Positions 1 through 10,286 of a stretch of 64,000 nucleotides of DNA are shown here, one piece after another. The DNA is from Alisma plantago-aquatica (lineage: Eukaryota; Streptophyta; Magnoliopsida; Alismatales; Alismataceae): NCBI GenBank assembly GCA_963693085.1, contig OY856409.1, forward strand, positions 1,165,457,249 through 1,165,521,248, given 5' to 3'. Below the pieces are notes generated by a model. It ran no database searches. It was not told where the DNA came from and worked only from the letters and a program-made list of their open reading frames with translations. Position 1 is the first letter of the stretch. Each line of letters opens with the position of its first letter. Made by a program: the position numbers and the translations under genes.

Positions 1-74
1 ACTCATTGAAGGTGTGACGTCATATGATGACAAACCCTCCCTTATATAACTGACGTCGGCGCTGCTGTGTGCCC

Positions 75-607
75 GTCAATACCATCGACGCGGGTTGATG
101 GTATTGACACGCGTAGCACAATCCGTACTGCCGCTGGTATCGACAGTCGTCGATGGCTGGATGTGGGGGCCCAGATCGATGACGTGTCGATGGTATCGAC
201 CCGTCCCACGGATCGACTCTTTTGATGCAGCGATCACCGTTGATCTCCTCTCACGGAACAGTGACGTGTTGCGTCGATACCATCGACGCAAGATGATAGT
301 ATCGACTTCTGATTAGGGCAACACCCTCGCGAGGCCCGGCCACTGCCTTCTGCCTGTAACTGTGTCAGTACCATCGACAGGCTCATCGATGGTATTGACT
401 TCACTGAGACAATTTCTTCTGAATATCTCCAGAGATCTCGTGAGTATCAACACCCATGTCGATACTATCGACCTCGTCTTGCGATCAGCCTGTTGGTATG
501 TCGATACCATCGACGTGGCTATCGATGGTATCGACGCAGAGTGATTTCTGCAGTCGCCAACCTGTACCCAACTCGATACCGTCGACACAAGGGTCGATAG
601 TATCGAC
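75..607. repeat. Paired self-complementary 15-bp word array in 3' non-coding region of element A
   Basis: Variants of a 15-bp word (arms GTCGAT and ATCGAC around GGT, ACC or AGT) occur at 75-89, 94-108, 186-200, 273-287, 292-306, 364-378, 385-399, 458-472, 500-514, 521-535, 572-586 and 593-607, with a partial copy at 134-144. Five pairs have starts 19 or 21 bp apart, and the two words of a pair are usually inverted complements, so each pair can form a cruciform; 75-108 is a 15-bp stem with a 4-base loop. The array lies downstream of the integrase stop of element A. The short reading frames it creates are artefacts of the words. Confidence 0.85.
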
Positions 608-783
608 TCTGCCTCAGTCCTGCACATTGCACAAACGATCACGGTACCTTTTTTACACTAAAAACAAAGTCAAAACAAACCAAACTACGAATGTAAAAGA
701 AACTAAACTAAACTACCGATGGCTGGGTTGCCTCCCAACAAGCGCCCTTATTTAACGTCTTAGGCTAGACGACATGAAGCTCG

Positions 784-3639
784 TCATGCATCCAGAAGTG
801 TAATGAGTTTGACCTCATTCACTTTCCTTGTGTAATCTTCACCAAAGTACAATTTTAACCATTGTCCATTGACCATGAACGTTGTCTTTCCATCACGCAC
901 CATGATTGCGCCATGTGGTCTGACCTCCTCTACGGTGAATGGTCCACTCCATCTGGATTTCAATTTCTCGGGATGCATCTTCAGCCTGGAGTTGAACAAG
1001 AGTACACAATCTCCTTTCTTGAAGACTCGCATCTGAATATGGCGATCGTGAACCAACTTTGTGCGCTCCTTGTAAATCCGCGAGCTTTCATATGCATTCA
1101 TTCGCAGCTCATCAAGTTCATTGAGTTCAAGTAATCTTTTCTTTCCCGCTTCATCATAACTCAGATTTAGCTTCCTCAACGCCCAATGCGCTTTATGCTC
1201 CAATTCCACCGGTAAGTGGCAAGCCCGACCATAAACCAATCTAAAAGGCGTAGTGCCTATAGGTGTCTTGAAAGCCGTCATGTACGCCCACGAAGCATCC
1301 GGTAGTAGGGTACTCTAATTCTTTCTCGTGGAAGACACAATACGCTCCAAGATCTTCTTAATCTCCTGATTGGAGACCTCCACTTGCCCTTGCGTTTGCG
1401 GGTGGTACGGGGTACCAATGTTGTGTTTTACCCCGTACTTCCTCAACAATGCCGCGGACTTTTGATTCTGGAAGTGTGTACCTCCATCACTAATGATCAT
1501 CCTTGGTACACCAAACCTGCAGAAAATATATTCTTTGACAAACCTGCACACTACAGCGGAATCATTAGTCCTTGTGGGTATTGCCTCTACCCACTTCGAC
1601 ACATACTCAACAACCAAAAGAATGTACAAATTAGAATTTGAGGACACAAAGGGTCCCATAAAATCTATACCCCACAAGTCAAACACCTCAACCTCTTGAA
1701 ATACATTGAGGGGCATCTCTTGTCTTTTCGAGATGTTACCCTCCCTGTGGCAAGAATCACATTGCCGCACAAACTCATAAGCATCCCTGAACAAAGTAGG
1801 CCAGTATAGGCCACTTTCAAGTACTTTGGCTGTAGTGCGAGAACTAGCATGGTGGCCTCCCGTTGGTAGTGTATGATAATGATGAAGAACACTTTTGTAT
1901 TCCATCTCCGGTACACACCTGCGTAAGACACCATCCCTGCATTGCTTCAAGAGAATAGGGTCATCCCAGAAATAATAACGTAAAGAATGGAAAAATTTCT
2001 TCTTCTCTTGGTACGTCCAATCATCCGGGATAATTTTGCAAGAAAGATAGTTAACAATGTAAGAAAACCAGGGGTCTTTCGATTCCACTTTTAAAAGTTG
2101 TTCATCCAAAACAGTCTCGGTAATTGGTATGTGTAAATCCTTTTCATCTACCCTCTCCAACCTAGACAAATGGTCCGCGGCCATATTTTCAATGCTCGCC
2201 TTATCTTTGATCTCAATATCAAATTCCTGTAAAAGCAAGATCCACCTAATTAATCTTGGTTTGGCATCCTTTTTCTCCATCAAATACTTAATGGCGGCGT
2301 GGTCCGTCCATACCACGACTTTAGATCCAACAAGATATTGTTGAAATTTTTCAAAAGCAAAAACAACAGCAAGTAGTTCTTTTTCGGTTGTCGTGTAATT
2401 AAGTTGGGCGTCTTTCAATGTTTTGGATGCATAAAAAATCACAGCGGGTTTATTGTTCACCCATTGTCCCAAGACAGTCCCAACCACAAAATCAGATGCA
2501 TCACACATTAGTTCAAATGGTTTGGTCCAATCTGGTGTTTGCACAACCGGTGCGGAAATCAGTTTTTCCTTAAGCACGTTGAACGCATGTAGACATTTTT
2601 CATTAAAGTCAAAAACAACATCCTTTTCTAACAACTCAGATAAAGGTTTGGCAATTTTAGAAAATTCTTTTATAAAGTGACGATAGAAACCGACGTGACC
2701 TAAGAAACTCCGTACCCCTTTTACAGAATTTGTTGGGGGCAATTTGGAAATCACTTCGATTTTTACCGGGTCTACCTCCAAACCTTTGCTAGACACTTTA
2801 TGTCCTAGCACTATTCCTTCGCTCACCATCATGTGGCATTTCTCCCAATTGAGGACCAAATGTGTGTCCTCACAACATTGCAAAACCTTATCCAGATTGT
2901 AAAGTAACTCGTCAAAGGATGCACCATAGACAGAGAAATCATCCATAAAAACTTCTAGACAGCGTTCAATCATATCGGAAAAAATGGCGAGCATGCAACG
3001 CTGAAAGGTCGTCGGTGCATTACACAACCCAAAAGACATACGACGGTACGCAAACGTTCCATAAGGACAAGTGAAGGTGGAATTCTCTTGGTCCTTAGGA
3101 TCAATCGAAATCTGATTGTACCGCGAATAACCATCCAGAAAACAAAAATGCGATCGACCGACTAAACGCTCTAAAATCTGGTCAATAAATGGAAGAGGAA
3201 AATGATCCTTAAGCGTAGCGGCATTCAATCGACGGTAATCTATACATACACGCCACCCGGTTACCAAGCGGGTCGTGACAGGTTCATTTAGAATATTATG
3301 GGTAATAGTGATTCCCCCCTTTTTAGGGACTACCTGCGTAGGTCTCACCCACGTCGAGTCAGAAATAGCATAGATGATACCTGCAGAAAGGAGCTTAATC
3401 ACCTCCTTCTTGACAACCTCCATCATGCTGAGATTTAATTGACGTTGTGGCTGAATCACCGGCTTGACTCCCTCCTCGAGCCGAATCTTGTGCTCGCATA
3501 ATGTAGGGGAGATCCCCTTGATGTCTTCAACCGACCACCCAAATGCTCCTCGGTGGTTCTTCAACACAATCAGCAGTTGGTCCTCCTCCTCGGCACTCAG
3601 ATAAGCCGATATAATCACAGGCAGCTTTTTCTTCCTCAT
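784..3639 (-). pseudogene. pol: Element A pol: reverse transcriptase, RNase H and integrase
   Basis: This encodes the replication enzymes of the retroelement. A 774-codon frame runs from 3639 to 1315 and continues in frame to 784 after one TAG at 1315-1317. Visible motifs are the reverse transcriptase FMDD catalytic box near residue 231 (about 2937-2948), the RNase H core with MCDASD near residue 380, and an HHCC zinc-binding region of integrase around residues 590-640. The integrase acidic residues follow in IDFMGP, ISDGG and the E of a GQVEVSNQE motif. The integrase C-terminal part (1281-784) ends without a chromodomain, as expected for Athila. The methionine at 3639 is not the ancestral start: the upstream protease linker joins through a frameshift in an A-rich run near 3623. 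Catalytic residues look intact, but the gene is broken by the TAG and by the upstream damage. Confidence 0.9.
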
Positions 3640-4617
3640 CTAGAAATGCATACTTCAAGTGCAGTGGCAACGACTTCAATTCCAAATCGGGCGGCCTGAT
3701 TAAGGACGACTAAAGCGGTGGTGGGAGTTTGCCAAGGTCTTCATAGTACCTAGCATAAAATCACGGAAGCAACTGAAGCATCTTGGTGCACTCCCACAGT
3801 GACTTGCTTCTCATCCAATCATGTGTGATATTTACCAAACAGGCTTCAAGTGGTAGTTCTAGATATGCATTGAAAACCGAACTCACTATGGCCTCATCTT
3901 CAGTAGAGAGGGGAATGTCCTCCTCCTCATCATTAGGAAAACCTACAGCTTTGCTAAGGGACACCACCTTGGTCTGCTCCATGATGTCTACAGCCAATGT
4001 CCCTTTCTCCACCTTAGTCATTACATGAGCCATATCTAAAAATGGCTTCCCTAGACAAAGTGAGATACTGTGATCAAAATGCTTTACCATGTGGCATTGC
4101 TCTTTAGCTTTAGATGACGTGGTGCTGGAAGGCATGACCATATCGAACCGATCATCGGCGATACCCAAGGTCAAACGACCTCTCCCCATCTCAAGTATCA
4201 TGTCAGCTATAGCTTGGAAGGGTCGTCCGACTAGTAACTCATTGCCTTGTTCATCTTGCATCTCCATTACGACAAAATCTGCTAGAAATACAAAATGATC
4301 TACTTTCACCAACACATCTTCACATATACCATATGGTTTCACCACCGAATTATCCTCCAGTTGTATTGTCATGTTGCTCGGCCTTGACTCTTTTAATCCC
4401 AGTTTCTTGAATGTAGAAAGGGGCATCAAGTTTATGCTTGCCCCGGAGTCACATAGCGCTTCACCAAACTTCACCTTTCCAATGTAACATGAGATGTTGA
4501 AGCAGCCTGGATCCTGCCTCTTCGGTGGCAATGTGCCCATGATGAAGGCACTCACCTGCTCTTTGAGAACTACAACCTCCGTGTCAGGGATTTTCCTCTT
4601 CTTAGTAATGATGTCTT
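3640..4617 (-). pseudogene. Element A aspartic protease and linker to RT
   Basis: This is the retroviral-type aspartic protease that cuts the gag-pol polyprotein. The frame 4555-3761 contains the active-site triad DSG followed by AS, with the aspartate codon at 4448-4450, in the context typical of Athila proteases. The frame continues upstream of 4555 without the usual start, because it is joined to gag by a one-base frameshift near 4628. Downstream of the protease core lies a linker broken by TGA at 3761-3763 and TAG at 3710-3712 before the RT frame is reached. The domain assignment is firm; the gene is a fragment of a broken polyprotein. Confidence 0.8.
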
Positions 4618-6285
4618 TTAGAAATTTGCCGTAAGAGAAATTTTCTCTATTGCTTCCAATAATGGGATGTTGACGGAGAGCTTTCTGAAACTGTCTAGAA
4701 ACTTTTTAAACTGGGCATCCACTTTCCTTGCTTTTGTACTATCCGGATATGGGACCGAGACATCCTGTGCCCTTTGATGCGGTGGCACATATGGTGTCCT
4801 TTTCTGCGTCTCCTCCTCATCTGCAATAGGATTTTCAGTAGCATCCACTGCTATATCCTCAACTGGTTCTGTGAACGGTATTGGAAGCTCCTCAGCGGCC
4901 TCACCTTCAATTTTTGCTTGGGGTTTGCTTAGTTCATTGGCTCTAGGGTTTAAAAGCTTCTTGCCACTCCTTAGCAAGATGGCCTTCGCCTGTTGGTTTC
5001 CTCCTGGAATGTTCGTGTTACCCAGAAAACCTTGATGCACTGGCTTCTTCAGATTGGCTATCTCAGCTGCCATTTGCACCATGGACATCTCTATTGTCCT
5101 CATCTGAGCCCCATGGCTCTACAGTGTCTGCCCGAACTAATTCATAAATTCCCCCTGTTGCTTTATCTGCTGGCCAAAAGTAGCCATTAATTCTTGGTTT
5201 TGCTTTATCACTTGGTTGAGCAACTCCGTGCTCTTGTCCTCCGCTACCGACTGGGGTTTTGCATCAGGGTCCTGCAAGAAGTTGTTCAGATCCTTCTAGG
5301 AGAATCTCTTGTCCTTCCTCCATGAGTAATCATTATTTCTGTAAGCTTGTTGCTGCCACATGAATTTTACTTGTGCCTCATCCTCTGATTCAGTATCTTC
5401 TTTTGCAAGCAGTTTCTTCGCGAGAAGGTCCATCTTCTCATTCAGCTCCTTGATTGCTTTTGACTCCCATGCTACTCGAACGTGCTCAACGACATCCCTG
5501 TCGCCCCAAGATTGCTTCTTGGCCATGTTCTTAAGGATTTCCCAACACCTCATGTCTGTGTTGTTCAAGAAGAATCCTGAGCCTGCGGAATCGAGGTTGC
5601 TTCTATCATGCTCAGAGAGAGAAAAATAGAAGATTTTGACCTGTGTCTCCTTGTCAAGCCCGTGATGTGGGCACTACCTAAGCATGATCTAAAACCTTTC
5701 CCAGGTCTCAGAGTAGGTCTTTCCTGCTTTCTGAGTGAAGTTGTGGATCTTCCTGATCATGTCATTGGTCTTCTCGGGTGGGAAGAACCTTTCAAAGAAA
5801 ACCTCCACCATGGAGTTCCAGGATTCCACATATTCATCGTCCAGATTGTGCAACCACTCTCGTGCGTTTCCCGCTAGAGAACTCGGGAAGAGTTTCAAGT
5901 AGAGAGTATCTTGTGGAAATCTATCTATTTTTATCATGTCACAATTCTCCACAAATTGGCTTATATGCGTGACTGGGTCTTCATTCTTGAGCCCATGGAA
6001 TGCATTCGACTTCACCAAGTTGATTAACGCAGGATCAATCTTGTATGTCAGAATATTGATCGCCTGCTTCTTGATTGGCCCTTTTGAAGCAGATGAAGAA
6101 GAAGCCTTGATCTTCTCCCATTTTGTCTGTGGCTCTGCCATCTCTTCTTGTTCGGATTCGGAGTTTATTTCTTCCAGATGGTCTTGATTGTAATCCTCCT
6201 CGTCTTCCGGTCCCGGCAATGGAACCTCTGGTGCCTGTTGCGTGTAGTCGGTGCTACGCATCTGCACCATACACAGTACCTGCAA
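4618..6285 (-). pseudogene. gag: Element A gag (retrotransposon gag domain)
   Basis: This is the capsid-type structural protein. All pieces (6285-5689, 5688-5296, 5295-4618) lie in one frame. The central retrotransposon gag domain is recognisable from runs such as HISQFVENCD, LFPSSLAGNAREWL and FFERFFPPEKT, which match the Athila gag family pattern. Four in-frame stops interrupt it, all TAG, at 5689-5691, 5296-5298, 5137-5139 and 5119-5121, and a TAA at 4618 follows an apparent one-base deletion near 4628. The ATG at 6285 is the first good start after the primer binding site, about 150 bases from it. I infer loss of function; whether any TAG is read through is not known. Confidence 0.82.
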
Positions 6286-6433
6286 AGTGAAAATTTAAGT
6301 TCAGTACCGTACTTGACGATTACAAAAATTAGAAAATAGACTATGAATTTTTAGAAATGATTTCAAACTAATAAAAATAAAAAATGGCCTAGAGTGGCCG
6401 CTTGGAGCAATCATAGTGCCGACAATTGCCGTG

Positions 6434-6451
6434 TCCCCAGAAACGGCGCCA
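6434..6451 (-). other. Primer binding site of element A, tRNA-Asp type
   Basis: The minus strand reads TGGCGCCGTTTCTGGGGA. It matches the complement of the 3' end of plant tRNA-Asp over most of its length, with changes in the centre. It lies six bases inside the LTR edge at 6458, as expected for an Athila/Tat element. Confidence 0.85.
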
Positions 6452-6457
6452 AAAACT

Positions 6458-7884
6458 TGACACAAATTTTCCGTGCATAGAACGCAAGTGTACGTATCAA
6501 TGTAATATAGGCCTTGTGAGGCCCGAGTCGAACTCAGGGACACTGAATTATCGGAGACTACTACTAACTACTCGCAATCAGCTAGACTGATTAAAAAGTT
6601 GGAAGTTGTTGTAAAATTAAAAGAAAATGAAATAAAACAAAACAAAACAATCGATTAAAGATTTAATTTAATCAATTCAAGTGGAAATCTTTAGGATTGC
6701 GGTTTCACCGCGGATTCTCATTGTATGAATTTCTATATAGTCACTCAGATTTATCTCTCTATCCGGGTAGTGGCCTGTAATTAGAATTTCCCACTGTCGT
6801 GGTGCAATTCACTACCTATGTCTAGGTCGGTTCCACCGTCGTAGTAACCTATACCCTAAACTAGGTGCATTAAAATCGATCTCTCGGTATCCACCATTAA
6901 CCTTACACCACCTTGTTCAAGGGATTTGTCAATTAATGTAAATTTTGTCTCTTTTCAACCATTAATCCTTCTTTCAAAGTAATTAAGGGCATTAGATTAT
7001 TATTATGGTGATCAAGCAAAACAATATAATTGAGAAAACGAGATTATACCATGGATTTAAGAGATAAATGATGAATTACTATGATAAAATTGTCATACAA
7101 TGATTTCTCGGGCTACTCCTAGTCCTAAAGACAAAGGGGATTAGCCCCGCATGTTCATCTCAGAGCAAAACATGGTAGAGAAAAAGGGAAACATGGGAAA
7201 AAACGTGATTGAGTGGTGAAACCCCTGAACGGAGAAGATCCAAGTGCTCATTGGCATAGAATACGAGTTCTCCTGCCTTTCGGTGGTGGAAAACGTCTTC
7301 TTCGGCATCCGGAACGACTGGGGCGTGCTTCTGGGCTCTGTTCTTCTCTCCACACCTTCTCGGGACGTGTGCAGCGGCTAATGACGTGATGGATTGCTCT
7401 TGGCCGCCGTCATTAGGTATAATCACTGATTTAGGTCGCCAAAATATCACACCCGTCAGATTTAGATCGATATAAAGCAAACTTGTATCTAACGGTGTCA
7501 ATACCATCGATGCGGGTCGATGATATCGACCTTGCGCGATATCAGCAATTCTTCTTTCCCTTCGTTGTTGCGACTGATGCTATCTCAATACCATCGACGC
7601 GGGTCGATGGTATCGACAAACCTGAGGCGAAGGTTTTGTCTTTTTGTGTTGCTGTAGCTCCCCTTGTCGATAGTATCGACATATGCATCGATAGTATCGA
7701 CATATGCGTCGATAGTATCGTCTATGTTCTCGCCAATAACCTGATGGTAAATCGATACCATCGACTCTCCTGTCGCTAGTATCGACTTTCATCTGCTCCT
7801 TGCGACTGGCAACCTGTGGTCGTGTCGATGGTATCGACCGCTTTTCTCAAATAAGTGGGATCCTCCGTCAGAAACCACGATACA
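6458..7884 (-). repeat. 5' LTR of element A
   Basis: In plus orientation the LTR begins TGACAC at 6458 and ends GATACA at 7884, giving TG...CA ends. It is bounded by the primer binding site on the left and by a break in the F integrase frame on the right. The partner LTR is not in view, so the outer edge rests on the frame break and the terminal dinucleotides. No gene is seen in it. Its right third carries the paired word array (7497-7838). Confidence 0.75.
7497..7838. repeat. Paired self-complementary 15-bp word array in LTR of element A
   Basis: Ten copies of the same word family as at 75-607 lie at 7497-7511, 7516-7530, 7584-7598, 7603-7617, 7666-7680, 7687-7701, 7708-7722, 7751-7765, 7772-7786 and 7824-7838. 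Start-to-start steps within clusters are 19 or 21 bp. Several adjacent copies are inverted complements of each other. GTCGATGGTATCGAC has 6-bp palindromic arms around a 3-bp spacer. Confidence 0.85.
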
Positions 7885-8480
7885 AGGTACCCCAAATCAA
7901 AGAAAAATGTTGACTTTGAAAAGTTTTTTTACTGGTTTGGAATCAAAAGTTTTGGTGGGTATGGCTTCAACCCATTTTGAAATGTAGTCAATAGCCACCA
8001 ACATATATATGTACCCACAAGAAGAAGTTAATGGGCCCATATAATCTACTCCCCAACCATCAAAGATTTCAATCTCTTGGCAAGAATTCATGGACATTTG
8101 GTCTCTCTTAGATATGTTTCCAGTCCTTTGACATTCATCACAAATGAGAACAAATTGGTAGGAATCTTTGAATAGAGAGGGCTAGAAAAAACTAGATTGC
8201 AAAACTTTTGTATCAGTTTTCTAAGAGCTCATGTGCCCTCCAGTGGTGCCAGAATGACACTGCTCAAGAATGGCATGAACTTCTTCCTCAGTGATGCATA
8301 TGTGATAGAATCCATTTGAGCACATCCTAAAAAGGTATGGGTCATCCCAATAGTATTGTTCACATCATGCAAAAATTTAGCCTTAGAATGTCCCTTATAT
8401 TCACGGTGCAACATACCTACAGTTAGAAAATTTACATAATTTGCTAACCAAGGATATTGGGATTCCATTTTTGACAATTT
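7885..8480 (-). pseudogene. Element F integrase fragment, cut by element A
   Basis: The piece at 8097-7897 reads an integrase core with the first catalytic aspartate in a GVDYMGPL motif and the following KWVEAIPT motif typical of Gypsy integrases. A stop lies just before an FGVP motif at the junction 7885, where element A begins. Upstream, 8480-8100 holds the damaged zinc-binding region and the end of the RNase H spacer. The rest of the integrase must lie beyond the left end of A, outside the window. The fragment is non-functional. Confidence 0.75.
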
Positions 8481-9800
8481 ATGATCAGGAATAGAGTCAC
8501 TGATGGGGATACCATCATCATCAAAAAGTGAAGGCGGCTAATATAGTCAGAAACAACATTCTCATAACCTTTCTTAACAAGGATTTCTAGGTCAAATTCT
8601 TGAAGTAAAAGAACCCAACAAAGAAGGCGTGGTTTGGCATCCTTTTTAGTTATCAAGTATCTAATGGTCGCATGGTCCATGTAAAAAATAACTTTGTACC
8701 CTAGAAAATATGAGCGGAACCTGTCGAAGGCATATACTATAGCTAGAATTTCCTTCTCAGTGGTGGTGTAATTACACTGGGAATCATCTAGAGTTTTAGA
8801 TGTGTAGTAAATCACATGGTGCTTTTTATCAACACACTATCCAAGAATAGCACCTACAACATAATCACTTGCTCACACATTAATTTAAAAGGAATAGACC
8901 AATCAGGGGACCTATTGATGGGAGTAGAAGTGAGAGCATCTTTCAAACAAAGGAAATTGGCCATTCAAGATTTGTCAAACACCAAGGGGCTGTCTTTTTG
9001 GAGAAATCTGGTTAGAGACTTGGTGATATTTGGAAAATCATGGATGAAGCAAAAATAAAAACCCACATACGCAAGGAAGGCATGAACATCTTTGACAAGA
9101 AGAGGGGGCTGGGAGTTTGGAGATGACCTCAATTTTAGCTTTATCAACTTCAATGCCACGGTTGCTCACCCTATGGCCTAAAACAATCCCTTCTATCACC
9201 ATAAAGTAACATTTCTCCCAATGTAGAATCAAGCATTCTTCCTCACATTTTTCCAAAACAAGAGATAGATGTCTAAGGCACGAGTCAAAGCTTTCTCTGT
9301 AGATGGAGAAATCATCCATAAGAACATCCATTACAGTCTCAGTCAATCCAACAAAGATAGCAAACATACACCACACAAAAGTGGTTGGGGCATTGCATAA
9401 CCCGAAGGGCATTCTCTGGAATGTGTAAGTTCAAAATGGGAAAATAAAGGTTGTTTTCTCCTCCTCGCTAGGATGAATGGGAATTTTATAGAAACATGAA
9501 TAACCATCTAGATAGCAAATAAAATATTGGTGGGCAATGCACTTTAGTACTTGATCCAGAAAGGGAAGAGGGAAGTGATCTTTCTTAGTGGCCTTGTTTA
9601 GTTTTCTATAATCAATACACATTCTCCATCTTGTAACAGTACGAGTGCGGATGAGTTCATTCTTATCATTTCTCACAATAGTGGTTTCCCCTTTCTTGGG
9701 GACAACCTAGACGGGGCTAACCCATGGGGTGTTAGAGATGGGGTAGATAATTCCTGAAGTCAAAAGTTTTATAACCTCTAGATGCACCACCTACTTCATG
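8444..9800 (-). pseudogene. Element F reverse transcriptase and RNase H remnants
   Basis: RNase H is visible at 8815-8444, with [18 protein letters not shown] and a DHATIRYL motif. Reverse transcriptase is visible at 9412-9038, with [12 protein letters not shown] and the catalytic segment in VLMDDFSIY, and at 9676-9431, with WRMCIDYRKLNKATKKDHFP. The pieces are in different frames and are separated by stops, so several indels have occurred. Similarity to the pol of element A at the same positions shows both belong to one broad clade. Confidence 0.8.
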
Positions 9801-10286
9801 TTTGTATTTAGCTTTCTTTGGGATCTCTAGAAGGTTTGTATTCTTCTACCATAGGAATTTTATGCATGCAAATGGCACTGATCCCTGTCAAATCAGCCAT
9901 TTTGTATCCCAAGGTAGATTTCCTCTTCCTAAGCTCGGTCATGAGTTCAGATTCCTATTCATCTTTAAGATCAGAGTTAATGATAATAGGATAAAGTTGT
10001 TACTCATCAAGGAAGACATACTTAAGACCTTCAGGGAGTGGTTTCTTCTTGGGTGCCTTGGGGGGTTTAGGTTTTTTATCCACGAGAGAGACCATTTTGA
10101 GATCGTTAAACGCTTCATCATGGGTCTCCTCAAAGGTGTCGAGATGAAGTATATATTTATCCAATTGCTCATCTTCAAAGCCACAATCAATAGGGGTCAC
10201 AAGGGCATTTTGGAGGGGATCTTCAACTAGTTCCCTTTCTTGTCTCAACTATTGGAGCTTATCAATACAATCAATGAGATAAACCT
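9801..10286 (-). pseudogene. Element F protease-RT linker remnant up to the B insertion
   Basis: The minus frame from 10248 to 10000 reads an acidic segment ending near GLKYVFLDE, which matches the linker that precedes RT in Athila-type elements (compare the KYAFLDE segment of element A). It stops at the AACCT target duplication of element B (10282-10286). The continuation toward protease resumes at 37114. Confidence 0.6.

Larger units (their letters stand above)
1..7884 (-). mobile_element. Element A: Athila-type Ty3/Gypsy LTR retrotransposon, left end off window
   Basis: The minus strand reads, from right to left: 5' LTR (6458-7884), tRNA-Asp-type primer binding site (6434-6451), gag, protease, reverse transcriptase, RNase H and integrase, then a long non-coding tail. 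The domain order and gag/protease similarity place it in the Athila/Tat branch of Gypsy elements. The element sits inside the integrase gene of older element F: the F frame breaks at 7885, just before an FGVP motif. The left LTR was not found. The region 1-650 shares short words with the right LTR but does not align with it, so the 3' LTR is probably beyond position 1. Pol is long and open, so insertion was relatively recent, but gag-pol carries several nonsense codons and two frameshifts. Element type is seen in the sequence; Athila over Tat is my judgement. Confidence 0.85.

Noticed and set aside
76..755. Short overlapping frames rich in ST(I/V)D repeats
   Set aside because: They arise from the repeated GTCGAT words read in several frames. 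They have no domain and the region is non-coding element tail.
862..1134. Plus-strand frame over integrase of element A
   Set aside because: Shadow of the minus-strand integrase gene, without domains.
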